A DNA stretch of 64,000 nt from Oceanispirochaeta crateris (lineage in GTDB: Bacteria > Spirochaetota > Spirochaetia > DSM-2461), in contig NZ_CP036150.1 of the NCBI RefSeq assembly GCF_008329965.1, positions 2,480,001-2,544,000 on the forward strand. Direction: 5' to 3'. Both the position numbers and the translations under genes were made by a program. Position 1 is the first letter of the stretch; each line of letters starts with the position of its first letter. A model generated the notes under the pieces. It was not told where the DNA came from. It saw only the letters and a list, made by a program, of their open reading frames with translations, and made no database searches. Positions 52,365 through 62,104 of the stretch are shown piece after piece.

Positions 52365-54014
52365 ATGATCATTATCATAAATATCATGGAGATCGTAGGC
52401 GCATTGGGTGTCTTTCTCTTCGGAATGAAAATCATGAGTGAAGGGATACAGAAGGCAGCCGGTGACGGACTTCAGAGTGTTTTGAATCATATTACATCCA
52501 ATCGTTTTGTGGCTGTTCTCACGGGTTTTATGATCACAGCCATCGTCCAGTCATCCTCAGCCACAACGGTCATGGTTGTGAGTTTTGTTAATGCGGGACT
52601 TCTGAACCTCACCCAGTCCATCGGCATCATAATGGGAGCTAACATCGGGACAACGGTCACGGGATGGATCGTGTCCATCCTGGGATTCAAGTTCAAAATC
52701 AGTGCCTTAGCTCTCCCGATTATTGGTTTGGGACTCCCTTTTTACTTCTCCAAGTCCATGAAAAGAAAAGACTGGGGTGAGTTCATGATCGGTTTCGGAA
52801 TCTTATTTCTGGGACTGTCCTTCCTGAAGGAGACGATGCCCAAACTGGATGCCCAAATGGTATCTTTCCTGGGGCCCTACACAGGAAGGGGCACTCTTTC
52901 TCTTGTCATTTTTATTCTCGCAGGAGCTTTGATCACGATTATTGTACACTCCTCCAGCGCCTCCATGGCGATCACGCTAACCATGGCTTATAATGGTCTT
53001 TTACCACTGGATGCCGCCGCCGCCATGGTCATGGGATCCAATATTGGAACAACCATTGATGCCATGCTGGCCTCCATCGGTACTAATATAAATGCAAAAA
53101 GGGCGGCGAGAGTCCATATACTGTTCAACTGTGCCGGCGTATTTGTGATTGCCTTGTTTTTTAACCCCTTTCTGGCCCTGGTTAGAATCATCGTCCCAGG
53201 GGATGAAATTACAACAAATTTAGCCATGTTCCATACGCTTTTTAATATTCTGAATACGCTTATTTTTATCGGATTTGTTCCTCAGATAGCCAAACTTGTA
53301 GAGGCACTCATCCCCTCCGAAACAGTTGAAACCGGAATAGGGAAATACAAGCTGAACTACATCGATTCAACCATCCAGAATGTCCCTGAAATCAACATTA
53401 TTGAGGCTCAGAAAGAAGTGTCTCACATGACCAAAGTCGTAGAGGATATGTTCATCATTTATACAGAAGTCCTCAAGCATCCCAAGAAAAAGATGGGGGC
53501 CCAGGTCAAGGAAATCAAGGCTCTGGAGGACTTCAGTGACCAGATGCAGGAAGAGATTACAAAATTCTTGATTTCCTGCTCAGGAGACAGCCTGAATCAG
53601 AATGGACGGAATAATGTGAGCTCTATGATGAGGATCGTTAACGAACTCGAGAGCATAGGAGACAGCTGCTATAACCTCATACTCCTGTCTGAACGACGTT
53701 TTAAAAAGGACATTCCCCTCCATGATAAAGCCGTTGAAGAACTTCTACCAATCATCACACTGGTTCAAAAATTTCTCTTCTTCATTAAGTCCAGAATCAA
53801 TGAACATATGGACAAAGAGACACTCAAGGAAGCCTATGTGATGGAGAATAAAATGGAGTCCATTCAGAAGAACCTGAAAAAAGAAGTTCGTAAAAATCTG
53901 AAGAGCGGAGCTGATATTAAGGGCGAATTGCTGTATCTTGATATTGTCCGCCATCTCGAACAGATTGGAGATTACTGCCTAAATATTGCTCAGGCGCTTA
54001 GGATTTACAATTAG
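52365..54014 (+). CDS. Na/phosphate cotransporter family protein with PhoU-like C-terminus
   Basis: This 549-residue protein has two Na/Pi-cotransporter repeats with the QSSSATTVMVVSFV and HSSSASMAITLTMA motifs and paired GANIGTTVT/GSNIGTTIDA loops. It has about eight to nine membrane helices in the first 310 residues, then a helical PhoU-like regulatory domain (about 340-549). NptA-type proteins import inorganic phosphate with sodium. It follows the BMP operon by 171 bp and probably has its own transcript. Confidence 0.93.
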   Translation: MIIIINIMEIVGALGVFLFGMKIMSEGIQKAAGDGLQSVLNHITSNRFVAVLTGFMITAIVQSSSATTVMVVSFVNAGLLNLTQSIGIIMGANIGTTVTGWIVSILGFKFKISALALPIIGLGLPFYFSKSMKRKDWGEFMIGFGILFLGLSFLKETMPKLDAQMVSFLGPYTGRGTLSLVIFILAGALITIIVHSSSASMAITLTMAYNGLLPLDAAAAMVMGSNIGTTIDAMLASIGTNINAKRAARVHILFNCAGVFVIALFFNPFLALVRIIVPGDEITTNLAMFHTLFNILNTLIFIGFVPQIAKLVEALIPSETVETGIGKYKLNYIDSTIQNVPEINIIEAQKEVSHMTKVVEDMFIIYTEVLKHPKKKMGAQVKEIKALEDFSDQMQEEITKFLISCSGDSLNQNGRNNVSSMMRIVNELESIGDSCYNLILLSERRFKKDIPLHDKAVEELLPIITLVQKFLFFIKSRINEHMDKETLKEAYVMENKMESIQKNLKKEVRKNLKSGADIKGELLYLDIVRHLEQIGDYCLNIAQALRIYN

Positions 54015-54040
54015 AAAGTATCGCCTTTACAGGAGAAATT

Positions 54041-54379
54041 ATGCTGGTTGAAATTGAAAATGTCCGGCAGGTTCCCGGAGAAGATCACCGACGATGGTTT
54101 CTGGATGAAAATACAGATCTCATCGTTTGGTATGACTCTTCAGGTGAAAAAATTACAGGTTTCCAGCTCTGTTATGATAAAAAATCTGTACAGCGCTGCC
54201 TGACCTGGCATTGGAATGAAGCGGATAAAAAATCAATATTGAGTGCCGACGGCCGTTACAGCCGTAAAAGAATCATTCGTATTTTTGAACCCATATCAAA
54301 AGAACTTCCCAAAAATCTTTCAACTCTGGTCAGATCTGTCCTGTCTGGAGAGAATGAAAATCAGGATACAAATCAATGA
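54041..54379 (+). CDS. Small conserved-looking protein of unknown function
   Basis: I do not recognise this 112-residue soluble protein. It starts MLVEIENVRQVPGEDHRRWFLDENTDL, has several Trp residues and a predicted beta-rich first two-thirds (LIVWYDSSGEKITGFQLCYDKK), then a helical tail. It lacks signal peptide and membrane segments. GGAG lies 5 bp upstream of the ATG. Its stop overlaps the start of the FecR-domain gene, so the two are translated together and probably act together. Confidence 0.75.
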   Translation: MLVEIENVRQVPGEDHRRWFLDENTDLIVWYDSSGEKITGFQLCYDKKSVQRCLTWHWNEADKKSILSADGRYSRKRIIRIFEPISKELPKNLSTLVRSVLSGENENQDTNQ

Positions 54380-55626
54380 AATCTCTTGTTAAATCTTTTT
54401 TACTCGTCCTTGCAGGAGCCTTCTTTGCCGCAGGTCTCCTTTACGGCTATTCCATATTTTTTAAGACTGCAGGTCAGGATTTTCAGGATGAAGCCCTACG
54501 TTTTGTACCCATTGAGCCTGGAGATGCTGTCATATCCCGCATATCCGGAGAGGTTTATATCATCCGAGAAGAACAGATGATTGCTCCCAAACCGGGAGAC
54601 TCTGTCCGCGAGGGTGATGTGATCAAGGTAGTTGATGACTCCTGGTGCCAGGTCCATTTCATCGGCAAAGCTACCATGAACCTTCGGAGCAATACACTGA
54701 TTAAAATTCAGAAACTCCTCTCCAGTCCCCAGGATTCGGACATAAGAACCGAACTCCTAACAGGGTCTATGATCTATAAAGTCGATAAACTGGATGCCAC
54801 GGATAATCTGGAAGTCACGGCACAGGAGAAGATCTACCGCGTCGAAGGAACTGAGTTCATCGTAGAAGCCTACTCTGGCGGCAGTAGAGTGGCCGTTCGG
54901 GAAGGAAGCGTGGCTGTCCTCCAGAGTGGGGCATCCCAGGATGAAGAACTCCTGAAGACAGTGCCTTCGGGATTTACATTGGATCTAATGGAATGGAATA
55001 AAGAGAAACCTCTGCCTGAGATAGAAGAGTTGAGTCAGGAAGAAATCAGGATATTTGAAGAAGAGGGCCCCTCGGATCTGTTGCTCCAAAAAGAGTCATT
55101 GGTATATTTGGAAATCAGAACAGAACCTTCAGGAGCACAACTCTATCTGGATGGTCGTTTGACTGGACAAGGAACCTTGAAGGGTCTCTTCCCATCTGAG
55201 GGGACTCTGAGACTCCTTGCCAGAAAAAGAGGATTCCGCGATAACAATCTGAATATCAAACTCGAAGACCTGACAAGTTCGGTGCTAACCATGAAACTGG
55301 AGGTACTGGGTATAACAGAGAGCCTGGAAGAGGAGTCAAAAAACCCGCCACAGGAAACACTGGAACAGATTAAAGCAAAGTTTGAAAAGGAGTCGGCAGA
55401 CTTAAAATCAGGATTTTCACGAAAGATTGAAGAGAATGAACAAAAGCTGCAAAACCTGAACAGCCTCAGTATGGGCCTGCAAAGTGACATTTTAGAATTA
55501 CGCAATAAGAATACCAGCTTGGAAAGACAGAAAGAGGAACTGGCAGAGGAACTAGAAGAGAGCCTTTCTGAGAGTGAAAAGCTGAGAGCCCTCCTGATCC
55601 AAATACAGGAACTCTCGGATCAGTAA
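54376..55626 (+). CDS. FecR domain, PEGA domain and coiled-coil membrane protein
   Basis: This 416-residue protein has an N-terminal membrane anchor (about 7-28), a FecR-type domain outside the membrane (about 50-190: ISGEVYIIREEQMIAPKPGD, GKATMNLRSNT, EGTEFIVEAYSGGSRVAVREG), a PEGA domain (about 240-312: YLEIRTEPSGAQLYLDGRLTG), and a Glu/Lys/Leu coiled coil (about 325-416). FecR domains transmit signals or bind partners; PEGA domains often bind peptidoglycan or surface proteins. Its function is unknown. It is coupled to the preceding small gene. Confidence 0.85.
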   Translation: MKSLVKSFLLVLAGAFFAAGLLYGYSIFFKTAGQDFQDEALRFVPIEPGDAVISRISGEVYIIREEQMIAPKPGDSVREGDVIKVVDDSWCQVHFIGKATMNLRSNTLIKIQKLLSSPQDSDIRTELLTGSMIYKVDKLDATDNLEVTAQEKIYRVEGTEFIVEAYSGGSRVAVREGSVAVLQSGASQDEELLKTVPSGFTLDLMEWNKEKPLPEIEELSQEEIRIFEEEGPSDLLLQKESLVYLEIRTEPSGAQLYLDGRLTGQGTLKGLFPSEGTLRLLARKRGFRDNNLNIKLEDLTSSVLTMKLEVLGITESLEEESKNPPQETLEQIKAKFEKESADLKSGFSRKIEENEQKLQNLNSLSMGLQSDILELRNKNTSLERQKEELAEELEESLSESEKLRALLIQIQELSDQ

Positions 55627-55645
55627 GGCTCATTCTACCAAGGTC

Positions 55646-57016
55646 TTACTTGACCAGAAGGTTCAGTTTCTGCCCCATAAGGGATTCCAGAGACGCATCA
55701 ATCTTAGATTCTCTGTCTGATGCAATATCCATAAGGCTTTTCAGACGGCTGAGGGCCTCATCCAGGCAGAGATTGCCGCTTGTGCCTCTATAGGTTCTGG
55801 ATCGGATGGATTCATCCGGGTCCTGATCACCCAGTTTATCCAGATGTAGACCTACTTCTTTATAGGCATCACGGAAACTCATGCCCGAAGCGACAAGATC
55901 CAATGCGGCATCCGTAGCATAGATGTCCTTGGAAAAACCGGCTTTGAGACCTTCAATATTCACCTTTAGTTCCCGGAACGTCAGAGTCATCATCTTCAAT
56001 GAAATAGAAGTGATATCGCAGCCCTTAAGGAAGGGTTCCTTGGTTTCCTGAAAATCCCGGTTGTATCCGGAAGGGAGGGATCGCAGGATATTCCTGATTT
56101 GAGTTCCACAGGCACTGACCGTTCCCGCCTTGGCCCTCATCAATTCCAGGCCATCAGGGTTTTTCTTCTGGGGCATGATGCTTGAGCCCGTACACAACTG
56201 GGCCGGCAGGCTGAAATACCCGAACTCAGGCAGTGAAAAAAGGATCAGATCCTGGGCAATCTTACTCAGGGTGAGGGTAATCTGATCCAGGATATCCAGG
56301 ATCATCAGCTCCATCTTCCCCCGGCTGTTATTCACATATATGACGTTATTCTGAACCCGGGAAAATCCCATGAGTTCCGTTGTCATGTCTCTATTCAAAG
56401 GCAGAGGCACACCGTATCCGGCGGCAGCACCCAATGGGTTCTGGTCCAGGATTTCCCAGGCGGCGGAAAGGAGGCGGATAGAATCAATGAGTTCTTCTGC
56501 AAAACTTCCGGCCCAGAGGCCCACCGAGGAGGGCATGGCAATCTGCATATGGGTCCGCCCCGGCATGGGTGTTGCCTTGTGCAGTTCGGCCAGATCCAGG
56601 ATAGCCCGGACGAGGTCTCCTGTTTCTTTGATGATTCCCAGAACTCTGCTGCGGGAATAGACTCTGATGGCGGTGACCACCTGATCATTCCGACTACGTC
56701 CTGTGTGGATTTTCTTCCCCGCATCTCCCGCCAGCTCGACCAGGCGATTCTCAATGGCCGTATGGCCGTCCTCATCGGATCTTTTGATCTCAAAGGCCCC
56801 GGCGGCATGTTCTCCCAGAATCTGCTTGAGTCCCTCCTTGAGGGATTTCAGCTCTTCTTCGCTGAGGATGCCGATACTCTGAAGCATGGTGGCATGAGCC
56901 AGGCTGGCCACACAGTCCGAAGGGATGAGCTTCTGATCCAGAATGTAATCGATACCGACGGTGAACTCTTCTATAAGTGTGTTCAGATCATAATCTTTGG
57001 CCCAGAGTTTACTCAT
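55646..57016 (-). CDS. argH: Argininosuccinate lyase
   Basis: ArgH splits argininosuccinate into arginine and fumarate. This 456-residue protein has the family motifs: IHTGRSRNDQVVTAIR near 100 and the catalytic loop GSSIMPQKKNPDGLELMR (about 280-297, with the serine base). Length is typical. The ATG has CAGGAG upstream, and a TGC-TAATAT extended -10 lies near 57050. It stands alone; argG and other arginine genes are not in the window, and it converges on the FecR gene with 19 bp between stops. Confidence 0.96.
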   Translation of the reverse strand: MSKLWAKDYDLNTLIEEFTVGIDYILDQKLIPSDCVASLAHATMLQSIGILSEEELKSLKEGLKQILGEHAAGAFEIKRSDEDGHTAIENRLVELAGDAGKKIHTGRSRNDQVVTAIRVYSRSRVLGIIKETGDLVRAILDLAELHKATPMPGRTHMQIAMPSSVGLWAGSFAEELIDSIRLLSAAWEILDQNPLGAAAGYGVPLPLNRDMTTELMGFSRVQNNVIYVNNSRGKMELMILDILDQITLTLSKIAQDLILFSLPEFGYFSLPAQLCTGSSIMPQKKNPDGLELMRAKAGTVSACGTQIRNILRSLPSGYNRDFQETKEPFLKGCDITSISLKMMTLTFRELKVNIEGLKAGFSKDIYATDAALDLVASGMSFRDAYKEVGLHLDKLGDQDPDESIRSRTYRGTSGNLCLDEALSRLKSLMDIASDRESKIDASLESLMGQKLNLLVK

Positions 57017-57098
57017 GCTTTATCTCCTGTAAAAGGGGGAATTTGAGGGCTATATTAGCACATACAAAGAAGAACCGGAAGAGGAGTAATCCCCGGGG

Positions 57099-60026
57099 CT
57101 AGAAGGATTCATAGGCACCGGCATCGGCGGCACCTCCCTGAACTCTAGGACTCTTTGTTATATCGTAGGGAAAGGGCTCTGTCGTGTTTTCATCCTCATC
57201 GGCATCAGCCCAGTCCACAGGCAGGTAACTTTCATTTCCCACATTCACCATGGGTTGCCCGCTATCCACGGCATGAAGGTTATCATCCGAAGTTTTCCAA
57301 TAAGAATCGTCCCCCCGTGGTGCGCTGATTATTCCAGAAAATCCAGGATTTCCCTGAAAGAAGGGGCCCGCATCGGGGGTTGTAAAACTCCCGGCCCCGA
57401 TAGAGCTTCCCGTTAAGTCCAGAATTCCTGATACAACCTCCACATCCTTATATGTTGGAGCCGTGGTATTGTCCTGAAAGACTGAGTTCACAACGAGAGT
57501 CGTCCCGCTGTTCTCGCTGTATATGGTAGCAGAATCCACTGCCAGATTGTTCACAAAGGATGAAAAAACGATACTGCTGTCACTCTCATTGAGGTAAATG
57601 GATGAACCATCCTCTCCCGCCGAGCTTATCTCATTTCCGGTAAAAACCAAATTGCAGCCACTAAAAGGGCTATCTTGTATATAAAGCGCTCCTCCAGAAC
57701 CGGCACTGCCTGTGTTTGAATCAAAAATTGTATTGGCAATGAGGAGTGTCCCGCCATCCTGATAAATGGCCCCTCCGGCCATGGCCTGATTATGCTGAAA
57801 AACACAATTATACAGGTATAGGTTTTCTTTGCTGTTGATAGCCCCGCCGGAACCTGTTGCGGTAAATCCCCGATCAAGTATGATATTTTTGATAAAGACA
57901 TCGGCATCATTCCCACTGTCTCCATCATCTACCAGAAATATTTGATCCAGGTCGTTACCACTGAGAGTCGTCATATCATCTGACCCAGCCAGGTATAGAT
58001 CGGTCTCTATCTCAAGAGGATCGTAGAGTGTGGTTACACTAGCTCCACCAGAATAAACAATCGTATCCGTTGCTTCCCATGTATTTACGATATTAACGGC
58101 TTCCCGTATATTCAGCGAGGACCAGATTCCGTCCAGATATTCGGTACTGGTTTCCCCTATGATGAGATACTTCTCACCCAAGTAGGTATAATCCAGTTCC
58201 AGGGCTCCCATACTCCAACTCTCACTGCCATTCACCGAGCGGTCATTATTAAAAAGGTCTTTCTGCCAGGCAATGGACTGTTCTTCTCCCTTATAGGCCA
58301 GCTGAGGAGGTAGACACTGGGCGTAATAGTCGCTCTCATAGCTGGAATAATCCTTTATTTTAAAGGCTACATTTCCGCTAGCCCCGGCATAGCCCAAGGC
58401 ATTGATTTCCTCGGAGCTTGTCAATTCTGTCATGCCATCTTTGTAGTAGATGGGAATTCCATCCCCATCAGAGCTAAAATTATTATATTGCAGCAAGGCA
58501 GGCTGAGCTCCTGAAGATTCCTGAAAGCAGTAATTTGACGTCGAAAAAATCGAATTTGAAAAGAGATTATTGATAAACGTTCCGCCAGATTCATTGAGTT
58601 TTACTGCAGCGCCCTGTGAAGAAGCCCCCCCAAAAATTGAATTGTTATAATAGTATCCTCCGGGAGAACTGCCATCCAGCAGGAGTCCTATCCCGCTAAT
58701 AGGAGAGCTGCCATTGTCCGAAGAGATATAACAGGAGACGACCAGGGGGTTCCCGTTATCTCCCACCTGAAGTCCCACAGAATCGTTCCCGGCCTGTCCT
58801 ATGATAGTAGAACTGTAGAGAGATGGTGCGGAATAACTGATGAAGGCAGCGCTCCCACTGCTGGCGCTGTTCCCCATAAGACTAGAGAACTGAATCACAG
58901 GCGAGGCACCGTCTAAGATCGAAACGGCACAGGTATAAATGGGATCAGACGTACTGGCCTTCACGGTAACACCCTCCAGGAGGGAACTACTGCCCACACT
59001 ACCGCCGTTGTAGATCAGGGTTCCCAAGGGCTTATCGGAGGTACCCGAACTACCGCTTCCAGTAGATATCACAGTCATATAGGACGCATTTACCCGGGCA
59101 TCGGGACTCTCGTAATACCGGTCGGACCAGTCAGTGGTGCTATAACCACCGCGAATAGTCATATTTTCAGTGATTTCTAAATTTCCTGACAGGGTGTAGG
59201 ATCCGGCGGAGATCCGGATTTCATTCAGATTTTTAGCCAGGGCTACAGAATAAGCTTCTTCAATTGACGACAGCGGATTATTCTGTGATCCCGAGACACC
59301 GACATTCCCCGCCGTAGAAACATACACCCTCTTCTGGACATCAGTATTCACTTCAAATTTATAGATCTTTGATGTTCCCTCGGCAAAATCAACCTTTAGG
59401 AAGCCCCCACTAGCTGGATTAATATTAGGTGCAGCATCGCTGTATAAAGTGACACCATCGTAAGAAACAACGGCACCGGAAGGAGTCTCAAAAGTAGGTA
59501 TCAGTGATCCGATGGTCGTTTCAAATGGGAAATTCAGTATGATCTTGCTTCCACTGATATATCCATCGACCCGACTGCTGAGGGAGGCATTGAGATCAGA
59601 TCTGAAACTGAATCCCCACAGACTGGTATCGCCCAGATCACCAAAACCGGCAACAACTGTGTACTGTATGATACTGTTATCCGACCTGATAAGATCATAG
59701 CTAACGGGTGTCGTGAAATTTTGAGCTGTCACGCCGCTTTTCTGCCACACTCCATTGACCTGCAAGCCTTTGCCGTTCAGTTCAAATTGGGGAATCATGG
59801 AGCTCCGGTCTGTCCCCGATGGAAGGGAAATATAGACCGTTGTGCCTTCAATACTCGCCGCATACCGGCCGTCCAGGGATACATTCTCATCAGAATCAAA
59901 GGAAAATGCCACCAGAACCTGGTCTTCACTGCTTATCTCATCCAAATCCAATCCCGGCTGTCTGCACGATGCTGTTACCAAGAGGATTAATACGAGAATA
60001 AAAACAGCCTTGTCATAGATTTTCAT
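57099..60026 (-). CDS. Large lipoprotein with Ig-like repeats and parallel beta-helix
   Basis: This 975-residue lipoprotein has a signal peptide with lipobox TASC (Cys21). Two domains of about 95 residues (about 38-230) of the type FSFRSDLNASLSS...TTVYISLP...FTTPVSYDLIRSD follow. The rest is rich in Asn/Ser/Gly with repeated strand-turn units (IYNGGSVGSSSLLEGVTVKAS, GGAINSKENLYLYNCVFQHNQ), a right-handed beta-helix (pectin-lyase fold, NosD/adhesin-like). A surface-attached or periplasmic carbohydrate-binding or adhesion role is possible. It overlaps the preceding gene as ATGA. Confidence 0.85.
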   Translation of the reverse strand: MKIYDKAVFILVLILLVTASCRQPGLDLDEISSEDQVLVAFSFDSDENVSLDGRYAASIEGTTVYISLPSGTDRSSMIPQFELNGKGLQVNGVWQKSGVTAQNFTTPVSYDLIRSDNSIIQYTVVAGFGDLGDTSLWGFSFRSDLNASLSSRVDGYISGSKIILNFPFETTIGSLIPTFETPSGAVVSYDGVTLYSDAAPNINPASGGFLKVDFAEGTSKIYKFEVNTDVQKRVYVSTAGNVGVSGSQNNPLSSIEEAYSVALAKNLNEIRISAGSYTLSGNLEITENMTIRGGYSTTDWSDRYYESPDARVNASYMTVISTGSGSSGTSDKPLGTLIYNGGSVGSSSLLEGVTVKASTSDPIYTCAVSILDGASPVIQFSSLMGNSASSGSAAFISYSAPSLYSSTIIGQAGNDSVGLQVGDNGNPLVVSCYISSDNGSSPISGIGLLLDGSSPGGYYYNNSIFGGASSQGAAVKLNESGGTFINNLFSNSIFSTSNYCFQESSGAQPALLQYNNFSSDGDGIPIYYKDGMTELTSSEEINALGYAGASGNVAFKIKDYSSYESDYYAQCLPPQLAYKGEEQSIAWQKDLFNNDRSVNGSESWSMGALELDYTYLGEKYLIIGETSTEYLDGIWSSLNIREAVNIVNTWEATDTIVYSGGASVTTLYDPLEIETDLYLAGSDDMTTLSGNDLDQIFLVDDGDSGNDADVFIKNIILDRGFTATGSGGAINSKENLYLYNCVFQHNQAMAGGAIYQDGGTLLIANTIFDSNTGSAGSGGALYIQDSPFSGCNLVFTGNEISSAGEDGSSIYLNESDSSIVFSSFVNNLAVDSATIYSENSGTTLVVNSVFQDNTTAPTYKDVEVVSGILDLTGSSIGAGSFTTPDAGPFFQGNPGFSGIISAPRGDDSYWKTSDDNLHAVDSGQPMVNVGNESYLPVDWADADEDENTTEPFPYDITKSPRVQGGAADAGAYESF

Positions 60027-61453
60027 TGAAAATACCTCACAATCAGGCTTCCTCCGCTCATATCGGACGTATAAGCTGCGATCGTAGTATTGAGAACTCC
60101 CTGACTCACAGACTGCAAAACAGGAGTATCCGATGTATAATCTGAACCGATTGCCGACCAGATACCATTATCCCAGGTTTTGATACTCTGACCTGCTGCA
60201 ATGATGGGTCTGTTCTCATACCAATCAATGGAGAGGGTAAGTAGATCTCCAGCGTTGATGATCAGGGGTTGAATATAATTCAAATTGGTCCAGACTCCCG
60301 CGGAATCACTCCAATAAAGAGCCCGAACTTGGTAGTACCCAGCATCAGACAGCAGAGGAACTGCGGTGAAAACGACAGGAGCTTCCCTGTCTGTGTCATA
60401 AAACAAATCCAGAATGATCGAACTGTCTTCTTTATTCAGATTTCCACCATCCTGGGTCATTTCCCAGGAGTCTGAATCCAAATCATATTTAAAATAATGC
60501 AACACTCCCGGGTTCTCAACAAATGTACAAACCCCATAGAGCTCCATACCACCTGCCGAGACGGCTGCAAAATTTATGGCGTGAAAGGAAGATAAATCTG
60601 GACCAACCTGGGACCAGCTGCTCCCGTCGATGCTGGTCCACACCTTAGGAATCCTAGTGTCATATACATCTTCGATCCAGGAGGCAAACATACGATCATC
60701 CTCTTTCTTGAAGAGACGCAGATCCTGTGTCCCTGAGGTTCCTGTGGCGACACTATGGACTGAAGACCAGCTAGAAGAGTAAACCAAGGATTGGGCGAAG
60801 ATAGATCCACTGGTGTTTTCATACATAACCCAGGTATTCCATGACCAGGAAAGGGTATCAAAGGTCTGAACATCTGCGGGAGCCCCTATACCATACTCAT
60901 TCCAGTCACTGCTCACCGTGTCCAGGACATAAGCCCTGAGAGAAAGGCTACTGTCCCGACAAAAGACGAAGGGGTTCAGCCCCTGATGAAAGCCGGTTCG
61001 GATGTTATAAACACCACTGCCTGCACCCTGGACCGGACTGGTGACCAAATCCCTCCAGCCGGGCTGCAATAACAGCTCTACCCGGATTTGTCTGGTCAGC
61101 CCCGAGGCTGCAGTCAATGTGTAAGTGAGAGGGGTATCAAAATTCTGAGAGGTCTCCGCGCTTGCTTGAGCCTGCCCGTCTACTTCTACAGAAACGGCCT
61201 CAGTATCAAAACGGGGAATCCACTGGTACCCTGAAATATAAGTGTCGGGATATTCCAACAGGACTTCTGCATCATCCATCCGTCCTTCAACAGAATAGAG
61301 AAGACCCGGATTGTCTGTGGTATCCAGAGAAAATGAATTAAAATCGACGGCGGAGAGGTCTGAATCTTCCGGTCTGGCAGAAAAAGAGCACCCAGTCAAA
61401 AACAAGTACACTCCTGCAAGCGAAAGGATGTGGAATTTAATCCTGAGGTTCAT
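60023..61453 (-). CDS. Lipoprotein with Ig-like N-domain and repeat-rich body
   Basis: This 476-residue lipoprotein has signal peptide and lipobox LTGC (Cys22). Its first domain (about 30-130: FNSFSLDTTDNPGLLYSVEG, NFDTPLTYTLTAASG) resembles the two N-domains of the downstream large lipoprotein. The rest has repeats of Trp- and Ser-rich beta strands, perhaps a beta-propeller (DGSSWSQVGPDL, IKTWDNGIWSAIGSD). The ATG at 61453 with GGAG 7 bp upstream is chosen; a longer frame lacks a signal peptide. It overlaps the upstream gene by 17 bp. Confidence 0.82.
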   Translation of the reverse strand: MNLRIKFHILSLAGVYLFLTGCSFSARPEDSDLSAVDFNSFSLDTTDNPGLLYSVEGRMDDAEVLLEYPDTYISGYQWIPRFDTEAVSVEVDGQAQASAETSQNFDTPLTYTLTAASGLTRQIRVELLLQPGWRDLVTSPVQGAGSGVYNIRTGFHQGLNPFVFCRDSSLSLRAYVLDTVSSDWNEYGIGAPADVQTFDTLSWSWNTWVMYENTSGSIFAQSLVYSSSWSSVHSVATGTSGTQDLRLFKKEDDRMFASWIEDVYDTRIPKVWTSIDGSSWSQVGPDLSSFHAINFAAVSAGGMELYGVCTFVENPGVLHYFKYDLDSDSWEMTQDGGNLNKEDSSIILDLFYDTDREAPVVFTAVPLLSDAGYYQVRALYWSDSAGVWTNLNYIQPLIINAGDLLTLSIDWYENRPIIAAGQSIKTWDNGIWSAIGSDYTSDTPVLQSVSQGVLNTTIAAYTSDMSGGSLIVRYFQ

Positions 61454-61784
61454 ATTGATACTCCGCTTCCGGACCGGCATCATATCCAACCCGGACAGCC
61501 ACGGCTCTGATATAGGTAGATTCTGCAGCCAGATAAAGAGGTTCTTCATAGATCAGACCATGAAGTGATGTCGGCTGGGAACCATCAGTTGTATACCGTA
61601 TCTGGGCATACTCATCCTCACAGACTATGGACAGAAAGATTCCCGGATAGTCTTCTCCCGCATCGCTTTCAATGAATTCCGGCTGTTGAATAAAATAGGG
61701 ATAACGTTCCGCACAGGAAAAAAAGAGCATCATAAAAAGGGTCAGTACGGCTCTTATAATTCTGATTCTATACCTGAATAACAA
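61437..61784 (-). CDS. Small lipoprotein with chitobiase/hexosaminidase C-terminal-like domain
   Basis: This 115-residue lipoprotein has a signal peptide with lipobox FFSC (Cys24). Most of the mature part is a single Ig-like domain with the FN3/CHB_HEX_C signature IRYTTDGSQPTS...LYLAAESTYIRAVAV. The start is TTG at 61784 with GGAG 7 bp upstream. It is the first gene of a translationally coupled lipoprotein trio. Confidence 0.8.
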   Translation of the reverse strand: MLFRYRIRIIRAVLTLFMMLFFSCAERYPYFIQQPEFIESDAGEDYPGIFLSIVCEDEYAQIRYTTDGSQPTSLHGLIYEEPLYLAAESTYIRAVAVRVGYDAGPEAEYQYEPQD

Positions 61785-62104
61785 CTGCTTTCTCCATTGA
61801 TGACTATTTTTTACATTTATCGGCTCTCCTCCTTTTTAAATGAAGTCTCTTAGGTCCAAAATACTATTTTTGCACTATGAAAAGAAACGATCTCTTCCTT
61901 CAATACTAAGAAGACTCAGCCAACAATCAGAGAGAAAACAGTGTCTTTGCGTAACAAGGAAGGGTTAATCCCCCGTATAAATGCATAAGGCAATGATCAA
62001 GTTTTCCTCATCCTTTTAAGGATTCAAGCAGATAATAGGAAAAGAAGAAGGTCTCGCTGTCAAGATGAGCAGGAATTCTTCAATCCCTAGGAAGTGAGAA
62101 GGGC
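61785..62104. other. Intergenic region between divergent lipoprotein and sensor genes
   Basis: This 320-bp stretch separates divergent genes. It has no frame with a credible start and ribosome site. I see AGAAGGG one base before the sensor ATG at 62105 and AGGAAG about 10 bp upstream. A GGAGGAG sits on the minus strand near 61833 but is not followed by a frame. No clear promoter pair was found; both promoters should be here. Confidence 0.5.

Noticed and set aside
55621-55660. Inverted repeat AGTAAG/CTTACT between the FecR and argH stops
   Set aside because: The stem is only 6 bp with a long loop and no T-run on either strand, so it is not a convincing bidirectional terminator.
61454-61549. 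Longer start for the 476-residue lipoprotein
   Set aside because: The extension would put residues before the signal peptide and overlap the preceding gene further. The ATG at 61453 has a good ribosome site and a correct lipobox position.
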